Counted from the stretch's first letter, positions 1 to 5,386 are shown. The stretch is DNA of 12,012 bases from an uncultured Eubacteriales bacterium (GCA_934636325.1 CAKUAK010000018.1:1-12012), one strand, 5' to 3'. Made by a program: numbers and translations. The notes: generated by a model from the sequence alone, not told the origin.

Positions 1-7
1 GGAAGAA

Positions 8-691
8 ATGATCTCGGCTTCGGCCTTTTTCGGCGTTGCGTTGTCGCTGGGCGCTTATCTTATCGGCCTGGCCCTTCAGTCGAAGTTCAAAAAGGGGATA
101 TTCAACCCTCTTTTGATATCCATAATGCTCGTCATAGCCTGTCTTGCCGTCTTTAAGATAGATTATGCCGATTACAATTTCAGCGCGAAATATCTGAGCT
201 ATCTTCTGACTCCGACGACGATATGCCTTGCCGTTCCCCTTTACCGCAAGCTGGAGCTGCTCAAAAAGAACTTTGCCGCCATTATCGGAGGCATCGCCTC
301 GGGCGTCGTAACCAGTATGGGCTCGGTATTTCTGCTCTGCCGCGCCTTTGGCCTCGGACATAAGATGTATGTAACCCTGCTGCCCAAGTCGATCACAACG
401 GCTATAGGCATGGGTGTTTCTGAAGAGCTCGGCGGCGTAGTCACCATCACGGTGGCCGTTATAATCCTGACCGGTGTGCTGGGCAGCATCATTGCCCCGG
501 CGGTGTGCAGCATTTTCAAAATAACCGATCCCGTCGCCCGGGGCATCGGCATCGGCACAGCGTCCCATGCCATCGGGACATCAAGGGCCATGGAGATGGG
601 TGAGACCGAGGGCGCGATGAGCAGCCTCTCGATCGTCGTTTCCGGCCTTTTGACCGTCATTGCGGCCTCATTCTTTGCGGGGCTGATGTAG
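8..691 (+). CDS. lrgB: LrgB/CidB-family integral membrane protein
   Basis: A hydrophobic protein of 227 residues, about the full length of the LrgB/CidB family (usually near 230). Several membrane segments are visible, for example around residues 5-22, 34-50, 88-110 and 140-165. The conserved glycine-rich C-terminal part reads PKSITTAIGMGVSEELGG, then GIGIGTASHAIGTSRAMEMGE, then a final helix, which is the LrgB signature. In Staphylococcus and Bacillus, LrgB works with LrgA and is linked to control of murein hydrolase activity, autolysis and pyruvate or glycolate-type solute transport; the exact role here is inferred. An lrgA-like gene would be expected just upstream, outside the window. The start is uncertain: the GGAAG before the ATG is only about 2 nt away, so the true start could lie a few codons upstream of the window edge. 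The gene ends in TAG, so amber is used as a normal stop in this genome. Confidence 0.88.
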   Translation: MISASAFFGVALSLGAYLIGLALQSKFKKGIFNPLLISIMLVIACLAVFKIDYADYNFSAKYLSYLLTPTTICLAVPLYRKLELLKKNFAAIIGGIASGVVTSMGSVFLLCRAFGLGHKMYVTLLPKSITTAIGMGVSEELGGVVTITVAVIILTGVLGSIIAPAVCSIFKITDPVARGIGIGTASHAIGTSRAMEMGETEGAMSSLSIVVSGLLTVIAASFFAGLM

Positions 692-708
692 GGTAATAAA
701 CAGATAGA

Positions 709-743
709 GACCGCTTCCGGGTCATCCGGGGGCGGTCTTTTTT
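709..743 (+). terminator. Rho-independent terminator of the lrgB transcript
   Basis: A 12-bp stem (709-720 with 726-737, two G-U pairs) with a 5-nt loop is followed by six T (738-743). It lies 17 nt after the lrgB stop, and its T-run touches the stop codon of the convergent deacetylase gene. On the minus strand the sequence after the hairpin is only mildly T-rich, so it serves mainly the plus strand. Confidence 0.85.
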
Positions 744-1479
744 ATCTGGCACAGTAATAGGCTTTGCCCGGTTCGAGAGCTATCCCGCGTATGGCGAACA
801 GCTCTGATACGGTGACCATGCGGAAGCCCTTCTGATCGAGCAGCGGAAGGACACGTCCGACGGCTTCGGCCGTGGATGGATATATATCATGCATGAGTAT
901 TATGTCACCGTCGTGGGCATTTTCGAGTATGTGACGAACGACGGCGTCGGCGTCGAGAAGATGCCAGTCCATGGTGTCGACCGACCAGTGTATGAGGGGG
1001 AATCCGGCGCTGCGCGCATTTTCATCGAAGAAGCCGTAAGGCGGGCGGACGAGCTGCGGGGAGACGCCGAAAAGGCCCTTTATACTGTCGTGTACCGACA
1101 TGATCTGGCGCAGGGTCGCATCTTTATCGGTTTTGGTCAGATCGACATGATCCCATGTGTGGTTGCCCAGCTGGTGTCCGCCCTCGATCATGCGTTTGAT
1201 CTGGGGCAGATTATCATTTATCCTGCATCCCATGATGAAAAAGGTCCCTTTTGCGCCGCAGGCTTCAAGGTGATCGAGGATCATGTCGGTGTATTCGCCG
1301 CCAGGGCCGTCGTCGAAGGTCAGGGCGATGTCTTTTGGGTCATCCGATGAGACAGTGGTGACAGCGACCGGAGAGGACGGCGCCGAGGCGCCGCCGTTAT
1401 ATGGGGCTATAAACCCGAGATAGAAGCAGAGAAATACGATAAGAGGCCGTGCGATGGCGGCGAGAGGTCTTGACGTCAT
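742..1479 (-). CDS. Membrane-anchored polysaccharide deacetylase (NodB domain, carbohydrate esterase family 4)
   Basis: A 245-residue protein with an N-terminal hydrophobic segment (about residues 6-27) that is a signal peptide or membrane anchor, placing the enzyme outside the cytoplasm. The NodB fold follows with all CE4 motifs: TFDDGP at 54-59 (catalytic Asp56 and metal-binding Asp57), HTWDH at 107-111 (the two metal-binding His), RPPYG at 145-149, the Trp/Asp motif near HWSVDTMDW, and LMHD at 195-198 with the catalytic His. Such enzymes remove N-acetyl groups from peptidoglycan, chitin-like or other extracellular glycans; the substrate cannot be read from sequence. A start 12 codons upstream (1515) is possible, but the ATG at 1479 is preferred because AGGAGGT (1486-1492) lies 6 nt before it and the hydrophobic anchor follows at once. 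It is transcribed away from the riboswitch-controlled ribU promoter. Confidence 0.9.
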   Translation of the reverse strand: MTSRPLAAIARPLIVFLCFYLGFIAPYNGGASAPSSPVAVTTVSSDDPKDIALTFDDGPGGEYTDMILDHLEACGAKGTFFIMGCRINDNLPQIKRMIEGGHQLGNHTWDHVDLTKTDKDATLRQIMSVHDSIKGLFGVSPQLVRPPYGFFDENARSAGFPLIHWSVDTMDWHLLDADAVVRHILENAHDGDIILMHDIYPSTAEAVGRVLPLLDQKGFRMVTVSELFAIRGIALEPGKAYYCAR

Positions 1480-1503
1480 ATTGTTACCTCCTGTATCAGC
1501 ATC

Positions 1504-1532
1504 TTTACAAACCAAAACGGTTGGTATATAAT
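1504..1532 (+). promoter_or_regulatory. Sigma-A-type promoter of ribU
   Basis: TTTACA (1504-1509), a 17-bp spacer and a perfect TATAAT (1527-1532). Transcription should start near 1539, giving a leader of about 210 nt that contains the FMN aptamer. The spacer holds an inverted repeat ACCAA-N5-TTGGT (1511-1525). Confidence 0.8.
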
Positions 1533-1597
1533 ATGGGCGAAATAAAGAGGAAAGGAGGCGCTGTGGCCTTTTCCTTAAAACCCGGGAAAAGGTTTTG

Positions 1598-1703
1598 TAT
1601 CTTCAGGGCAGAGTGTAAATCTCGACTGGCGGTAAAGTCCGCGCGCGCAAGCTGATTCGGTGAAACTCCGAGACCAACGGTAAAGTCCGGATGAAAGAAG
1701 ATA
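1598..1703 (+). promoter_or_regulatory. FMN riboswitch (RFN element)
   Basis: The conserved RFN blocks appear in order: CTTCAGGGCAGAGTG (1601-1615), GACTGGCGGTAAAGTCCGCG, GCTGATTCGGTGAAACTCCG, ACCAACGGTAAAGTCCGGATG, and a closing GAAGATA. Helix P1 is TATCTTC (1598-1604) with GAAGATA (1697-1703), a perfect 7 bp. FMN binding normally represses riboflavin synthesis or uptake genes. No terminator lies between the aptamer and ribU, so control is probably translational. The P1 3' strand (AGATATG, 1699-1705) can instead pair with CATATCT (1729-1735); when FMN locks P1, the freed TCTC (1733-1736) can pair with GAGA (1742-1745) and mask the ribosome binding site AAGGAG (1739-1744). The aptamer is seen; the switching mechanism is inferred. 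Confidence 0.95.
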
Positions 1704-1748
1704 TGAAAAGCGAAAGCTAAATCCAAATCATATCTCGTAAGGAGAAAA

Positions 1749-2156
1749 ATGAATAAGAGTTCCAAGCTGTCTGTAAGGACAATGGCGTCGGTCGCTATGC
1801 TGGCCGCCGTTTCTTTTGTGTTGATGCTTTTTGATTTCAGCGTGCCCTTCATGCCGGGATTCATCAAGATGGACTTTTCAGAGCTTCCCGCCCTGATCGG
1901 TTCGTTCGCCCTCGGACCTGTGGCCGGGGTGATGGTCTGCTTTGTCAAAAACCTTCTCCATCTCTTTGTCACATCGACCGGCGGCGTCGGCGAGCTTTCA
2001 AACTTCGTCCTCGGCGCTGTATTCGTTTCGGTGGCGGGCGTCATCTACAAAAAGAACAAGACGAGAAAGGGCGCCTTTATCGGTGCGCTGGCCGGTGCAT
2101 TGTCGATGGCGGTCATAAGCGTTTTTTCCAACGATGACATTGTATATCCGGTATAG
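1749..2156 (+). CDS. ribU: Riboflavin ECF transporter substrate-binding subunit RibU, cut short by an in-frame TAG
   Basis: This 135-residue frame is the first two-thirds of an S component of an energy-coupling factor transporter. It sits directly behind an FMN riboswitch and resembles Bacillus FmnP/RibU: an N-terminal helix (MASVAMLAAVSFVLMLF), the FIKMDFSELPALIG motif, KNLLHLFVT (about 67-75) and GGVGELSNFVLG. These proteins bind riboflavin in the membrane and use shared EcfA/EcfA'/EcfT subunits encoded elsewhere. The start has AAGGAG (1739-1744) 4 nt upstream. Homology continues in the same frame past the TAG (2154-2156) to 2342, giving a normal 197-codon gene with TAG as codon 136. By alignment to the PAYT segment of B. 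subtilis FmnP, that codon should be Tyr. The protein as read lacks the last membrane helix and is probably not functional. A sequencing error is the main alternative. Confidence 0.85.
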   Translation: MNKSSKLSVRTMASVAMLAAVSFVLMLFDFSVPFMPGFIKMDFSELPALIGSFALGPVAGVMVCFVKNLLHLFVTSTGGVGELSNFVLGAVFVSVAGVIYKKNKTRKGAFIGALAGALSMAVISVFSNDDIVYPV

Positions 2157-2342
2157 ACAGCCATTATGCCGATGGAGGGCATAATCGCGGCGTATAACGC
2201 AATATACAGCGGGATAAACAATTTGTGGCAGGCGCTGATAATTTTCAATATGCCCTTTACCTTTGTTAAAGGCATGGCCGTTACGGCAGTCAGCTTTCTG
2301 ATATATAAAAAAATAGCCCCCATCCTGAAGGGGACAAAATAA
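2157..2342 (+). pseudogene. ribU: 3' part of ribU, cut off by the in-frame TAG
   Basis: Translation in the ribU frame from 2157 to the TAA at 2340-2342 gives 61 residues that match the end of RibU proteins: MPMEGIIAAYNAI, the last helix with FNMPFTFVKG, and the ending FLIYKKIAPILKG. Bacillus FmnP has the equivalent FNMIKG segment. There is no frameshift, only a single stop codon, and no ribosome binding site or good restart codon ahead of the ATGs at 2167 and 2173. The coding pattern is intact, so the nonsense change is recent or an artefact. Confidence 0.8.
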
Positions 2343-2350
2343 ATGATAAG

Positions 2351-2393
2351 ACTCCCGGGAGCCTTCGAGTGAAGCGGCTTCCGGGAGTTTTTT
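2351..2393 (+). terminator. Terminator between ribU and the convergent trmB
   Basis: A 13-bp stem (2351-2363 with 2376-2388, one G-U pair) is followed by TTTTTT (2388-2393). It starts 8 nt after the full-length ribU stop, which supports 2342 as the ancestral gene end. The minus-strand side is followed by a moderately T-rich stretch, so it may also serve trmB. Confidence 0.88.
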
Positions 2394-2395
2394 CT

Positions 2396-3082
2396 TTATT
2401 CTGTTTTAAGTGCGCCGGATTCATCCGGAGCGGCAGGGGCTGCGCCGCCCGGCTTTCTTGCGACACAGCGGTATATCTTCATGCCCTGCTGGGTGAAATT
2501 GCGCTCGTACTCGGTCATGATGTTGTCAAAATCGGTCGAGTGGAGGTCGAAGGTGATGTCATAAAGGATATATCCGAACTGCGAAAAGCTGCAAAGCGAA
2601 AATTCGAAAAGGCCGGTGTTGTCGGTCTTTTGGTGTATCTCTCCGCCGGGCTTGAGGAACTTATCATAAACGGCCAGCATGTTCGGATGGGTCAGTCGGC
2701 GCTTATGGCGCTTTTTCGGGGGCCAGGGATCGGAGAAATTGAGATAGATCCTGTCGACCTCGTCCTTGTCAAAAACATCGGCAAGCGTCGCGGCATCGGC
2801 GTCTATGAAGAGGACGTTTTTGAGCCCGGCGTCGCGCACCTTCTCCATGGCCAGAAGCAGCACGTTCTGGTACTTTTCGACAGCGACGAACATGACGTCG
2901 GGGCTGCGCCGGGCACATTCGAGGATAAAATCGCCCTTGCCGCAGCCGATCTCAAGGTGCAGCTCTCCGTCCATGCCGAATATCTTGCGCCAGCGGCCCT
3001 TGTTTTCAGCGGGATCCTTGACCTGAACTCCGTCGCAGCGTTCAAGGCGCTGGTCAAGATTCTTTTTTCTTCTCATTCTCAT
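2396..3082 (-). CDS. trmB: tRNA (guanine-N7-)-methyltransferase TrmB
   Basis: A 228-residue cytoplasmic enzyme that uses S-adenosylmethionine to form m7G46 in the variable loop of tRNAs. The Rossmann methyltransferase fold is clear: SAM motif EIGCGKG at 44-50, acidic VAVEK at 67-70, DADA near 94-97, and the TrmB-specific NFSDPWPPKKRHKRRLTHP segment (115-133), then KTDN (152-155) and TEYE (190-193) near the end. The N-terminal MRMRRK matches the family start. GGTGGA (3091-3096) lies 8 nt before the ATG. About 20 C-terminal residues (PGGAAPAAPDESGALKTE) form a low-complexity tail beyond the usual end. It is a single gene, convergent with ribU and divergent from the lipoprotein gene. Confidence 0.95.
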   Translation of the reverse strand: MRMRRKKNLDQRLERCDGVQVKDPAENKGRWRKIFGMDGELHLEIGCGKGDFILECARRSPDVMFVAVEKYQNVLLLAMEKVRDAGLKNVLFIDADAATLADVFDKDEVDRIYLNFSDPWPPKKRHKRRLTHPNMLAVYDKFLKPGGEIHQKTDNTGLFEFSLCSFSQFGYILYDITFDLHSTDFDNIMTEYERNFTQQGMKIYRCVARKPGGAAPAAPDESGALKTE

Positions 3083-3136
3083 TATGTTTATCCACCATTT
3101 GCAAAGATTATTTGCCGCTTGCGGCCATATTATTTA

Positions 3137-3165
3137 ATTATAAAGGCAGAGTGGATATAAATCAA
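3137..3165 (-). promoter_or_regulatory. Promoter of trmB
   Basis: On the minus strand: TTGATT (3165-3160), 17-bp spacer, TATAAT (3142-3137). It lies back-to-back with the lipoprotein promoter; the two -35 boxes are 8 bp apart (3166-3173). Confidence 0.7.
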
Positions 3166-3173
3166 TAGTTTGC

Positions 3174-3203
3174 TTGACGCGGAAGCGCAGACTGTAATAC
3201 AAT
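3174..3203 (+). promoter_or_regulatory. Promoter of the transglutaminase-like lipoprotein gene
   Basis: TTGACG (3174-3179), 18-bp spacer, TACAAT (3198-3203). The predicted start near 3210 gives a leader of about 40 nt. Confidence 0.65.
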
Positions 3204-3251
3204 CATATATAAGTCCCGCTGTGTCCAGCGGACAAATAAGCAAAGGGAAAG

Positions 3252-4352
3252 ATGACTTTGAAAAAGCTCTGCATTGCCGCGTGCGCCGCGGCACTCTGTC
3301 TTATGTCGGGATGCTCCGGCACGGTCAGCGAATACTATACCTCGGTCCCGCACACCGAGAAGGATAACACGGCCATCTCTGTGTCGCAGGACAGCGATAT
3401 AAGCAGCTATTATACCCTCAAGGGCGCTGTGATGAATATGGTCAATATGGGCATATCGGATGACGTCCTGCGCATCGGAGCTTACAGCGGGGACCTTGAG
3501 GAGGACATAAAGGCCATCATACAGGAGGTCACGACGACAGAGCCGATGGGCATATACGGTGTCGCCGCGATAACCGCCGAGCAGTCGAAGGTGCTCTCTT
3601 ATCAGGAGCTGTCGGTCAGCATACAGTATAAGCGTCCGGCGACCGAGATGCAGTCGGTCGTGTCGGTCAGCAGCTTTTATGATGTGGAGAACCGCCTGGC
3701 CGATATGCTGTCCGAGTTTTCAAAATCGGAGGCATATTATATCAAGGGCTTCGACGCCGGGCAATATGGCGATGATCTGATGTATATGGCGTGGATGCAG
3801 TGCGGAAGCAGGGCTGTGGGGCTGAACAAAACAACGGTCACCCTTTATCCCGAGCAGAGCGATAACTGCATTATGGAGGTAGCGGCATCCTATAACACTA
3901 CGCGCCAGCAGCTTGAGAATATGGCAAGCTATGCCGTCCATGCGGCCGAAACGGCATGCGAGGGGGTCGGCCCGGTCGGCATAAGGGACGGGATAGATCA
4001 CATAAACAGCTTTCTTTCGCAGAATATAAGGTATGACAGCGAGGCGCAGAGGGTCGTGAACGAGACGAGAGGCAGGCAGCCCAAGACGGCTTCCTATACG
4101 GCCTACGGCGTTTTTCAGCGTCACGTCGGGGCACAGTCGGGCTGGGTGCTGGCGGCGTCGGTCATGTGCGATGTCCTGGGCATCGACCATACTGTCGAGA
4201 CAGGCACCTGCGGCGGCGACGTTTATTCATGGCTGGTCATCCCGATAGACGGAGAGGACTACATTTTTGACGTTACCGCCTGGCAGAACGGCAGAGAGGC
4301 ATATCTTTACACCTTCAGAGAGGCTTCCGACCTGTTCATATCCTGGAAATAA
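3252..4352 (+). CDS. Lipoprotein with a degenerate transglutaminase-like domain
   Basis: A 366-residue protein with a lipoprotein signal: Lys4-Lys5, a hydrophobic core and MSGC with Cys21 as the likely lipidated residue, so it should sit on the outer face of the membrane. Residues 25-230 are soluble and not recognised. Residues about 245-345 follow the transglutaminase-like (papain-fold) pattern: AYGVF (284-288), SGW (296-298), LGID (309-312), YSW (325-327), then DG..YIFDVTAW (333-344). In active members these are AYGVF..C.GYA, HAW and DVTW. Here the Cys position is Gln295 and the His position is Tyr325; only Asp340 remains. It is therefore probably a non-catalytic, peptide- or glycan-binding version, although the alignment was done by eye. 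AAAGG (3242-3246) lies 5 nt before the ATG. Neighbours give no clue to a partner. Confidence 0.82.
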   Translation: MTLKKLCIAACAAALCLMSGCSGTVSEYYTSVPHTEKDNTAISVSQDSDISSYYTLKGAVMNMVNMGISDDVLRIGAYSGDLEEDIKAIIQEVTTTEPMGIYGVAAITAEQSKVLSYQELSVSIQYKRPATEMQSVVSVSSFYDVENRLADMLSEFSKSEAYYIKGFDAGQYGDDLMYMAWMQCGSRAVGLNKTTVTLYPEQSDNCIMEVAASYNTTRQQLENMASYAVHAAETACEGVGPVGIRDGIDHINSFLSQNIRYDSEAQRVVNETRGRQPKTASYTAYGVFQRHVGAQSGWVLAASVMCDVLGIDHTVETGTCGGDVYSWLVIPIDGEDYIFDVTAWQNGREAYLYTFREASDLFISWK

Positions 4353-4356
4353 AAGA

Positions 4357-4397
4357 TCCCCGGATGTTATCGGCATCCGGGGGACAGCTTTATCTTT
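4357..4397 (+). terminator. Probable terminator of the lipoprotein gene
   Basis: A 9-bp GC-rich perfect stem (4358-4366 with 4374-4382) with a 7-nt loop lies a few bases after the stop. Only a broken T-rich tail follows (4389-4397), so termination may be partial. Confidence 0.6.
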
Positions 4398-4409
4398 GGT
4401 TTAAACAAC

Positions 4410-4437
4410 AAAAAAAGAATGCCCAAAGGCATTCTTT
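4410..4437 (-). terminator. Terminator of tRNA-Gly
   Basis: A 10-bp perfect stem (4428-4437 with 4414-4423) with a 4-nt loop, followed on the minus strand by an uninterrupted T-run (4416-4410). It lies 4 nt beyond the CCA end of the tRNA. Confidence 0.85.
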
Positions 4438-4441
4438 AAAA

Positions 4442-4517
4442 TGGAGCGGATTACGAGGCTCGAACTCGCTACCTCCGCCTTGGCAAGGTGGCGCTCTACC
4501 AGATGAGCTAAATCCGC
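4442..4517 (-). tRNA. tRNA-Gly (anticodon GCC)
   Basis: A 76-nt cloverleaf on the minus strand with the CCA end encoded. Acceptor stem GCGGATT/AATCCGC is perfect; D stem GCTC/GAGC with GG in the loop; anticodon loop TTGCCAA with GCC at 4484-4482; T arm GCGAG-TTCGAGC-CTCGT with one G-U pair; discriminator U73, usual for glycine tRNAs. The anticodon stem is CCACC/GGCGG, which leaves an A29-C41 mismatch (plus-strand T4489 and G4477) where relatives carry GGTGG. All other pairs are intact. It has its own promoter and terminator. Confidence 0.96.
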
Positions 4518-4532
4518 ATCGGAACGTATATT

Positions 4533-4561
4533 AATATACCATGGGATATGGCATATGTCAA
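4533..4561 (-). promoter_or_regulatory. Promoter of tRNA-Gly
   Basis: On the minus strand: perfect TTGACA (4561-4556), 17-bp spacer, TATATT (4538-4533). The start would be about 10 nt before the mature tRNA 5' end. The -10 lies inside a 14-bp perfect palindrome (4526-4539). Confidence 0.8.
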
Positions 4562-4684
4562 CCCCTTTTTTGAAAAATATCAAAATATTATAATATGCGA
4601 AGAACAGTGATATATGCGCAAGATAGAAAAAACCTATATTGAAGATGAACAATATTTGAATAGGCAATAGACGGCGGTCTTTGA

Positions 4685-4713
4685 TTGACTTTCGGGCAAA
4701 TGAGAAGTATCTT
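4685..4713 (+). promoter_or_regulatory. Likely promoter of yedF
   Basis: TTGACT (4685-4690), 17-bp spacer, TATCTT (4708-4713). The predicted start near 4720 leaves a leader of about 44 nt to the yedF ATG. The AT-rich stretch before it (4562-4684) holds no gene that I can support. Confidence 0.55.
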
Positions 4714-4763
4714 AATATTATCAGATCACAATACCTGAAAATAAGATAAAGGAGTAATTCAAA

Positions 4764-5330
4764 ATGGTAAATCTTGATGCAAAAGGAAAACCCTGCCCCA
4801 TGCCCGTCATCATGGCTAAAAAAGAGCTGGAAAAGGGCGAGCCCTTCTCTATAACGGTCGACAACGAAACAGCCGTCAACAACCTGACAAGGCTGGCAAA
4901 CGCCAAGGGCTGCACACTTAAGACAGAGAACGGCGACGGCTGGTTCACACTCGAGTTCTCGGCCCCCACGATCACAGGCGAAGAGAGTGAGAAGTCGGGC
5001 TCTTATGCCGTATTCTTCAACAAGAATACCGTCGGCTGCGGCGATGACGAGCTGGGCCACAATCTGGCAAAGATGATGCTTTACACACTGACACAGTCCG
5101 ATGACGTTCCTTCTTATGTCCTGCTGATGAACGGCGGCGTAAAGCTGGCCACAGAGGACGAGTGCGCCGCACATCTCGAGAAGCTGACCGAAATGGGCTG
5201 CACCGTTATGGTCTGCGGTACATGCCTCAACTTCTTCGGCATTGCCGATCAGGTCAAGGCCGGTATCGTCAGCAACATGTATGATATCCTGACCGCCATG
5301 CAGCAGGTCTCGAAGGTCATCACAGCCTAA
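4764..5330 (+). CDS. yedF: YedF-type sulfurtransferase-like protein (TusA domain fused to a DsrE-like domain)
   Basis: A 188-residue cytoplasmic protein. Residues 1-68 are a TusA/SirA-type domain with the CPMP motif (Cys11-Pro14), whose cysteine carries persulfide in related proteins. Residues 80-188 are a DsrE-like domain with GCGDDELGHNL (91-101), LLMNGGVKLA (120-129) and a CGTC pair (Cys151, Cys154) followed by LNFFGI. This two-domain layout matches the family known as selenium metabolism protein YedF, found mostly in bacteria that use selenium; its biochemical role is not firmly settled, with delivery of sulfur or selenium as the usual idea. The CPMP and CGTC cysteines are all TGC/TGT codons, so no selenocysteine is encoded here. 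AAAGGAG (4748-4754) lies 9 nt before the ATG. No selA, selB or selD is next to it. The gene is its own unit with a promoter and a terminator. Confidence 0.88.
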   Translation: MVNLDAKGKPCPMPVIMAKKELEKGEPFSITVDNETAVNNLTRLANAKGCTLKTENGDGWFTLEFSAPTITGEESEKSGSYAVFFNKNTVGCGDDELGHNLAKMMLYTLTQSDDVPSYVLLMNGGVKLATEDECAAHLEKLTEMGCTVMVCGTCLNFFGIADQVKAGIVSNMYDILTAMQQVSKVITA

Positions 5331-5349
5331 GACAGATTTTTATATCTTC

Positions 5350-5376
5350 AAAGCGCCGGTCGGTCCCGGCGCTTTT
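5350..5376 (+). terminator. Terminator of yedF
   Basis: A 10-bp perfect stem (5350-5359 with 5366-5375) with a 6-nt loop, ending in TTTT (5373-5376), 19 nt after the yedF stop and just ahead of the valS promoter. Confidence 0.82.
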
Positions 5377-5386
5377 CTAAGTTGTG

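Noticed and set aside
889..1350. 153-codon plus-strand frame opposite the polysaccharide deacetylase
   Set aside because: It is antisense to the conserved NodB motifs and has no ribosome binding site.
2154..2156. Pyrrolysine or other recoding at the ribU TAG
   Set aside because: The site is a conserved Tyr codon one base away, ECF S components are not known to use pyrrolysine, and TAG ends lrgB in the same window. A nonsense change or base error is simpler.
2369..3160. 263-codon plus-strand frame over trmB
   Set aside because: It begins inside the ribU terminator hairpin and lies opposite trmB, whose SAM and DPWP motifs are unambiguous.
4594..4641. 15-codon frame in the AT-rich region before yedF
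   Set aside because: There is no ribosome binding site and no sign of coding constraint.
4401..5174. 257-codon minus-strand frame over tRNA-Gly and yedF
   Set aside because: It runs across the tRNA gene, its promoter and yedF, and has no ribosome binding site or recognisable domain.
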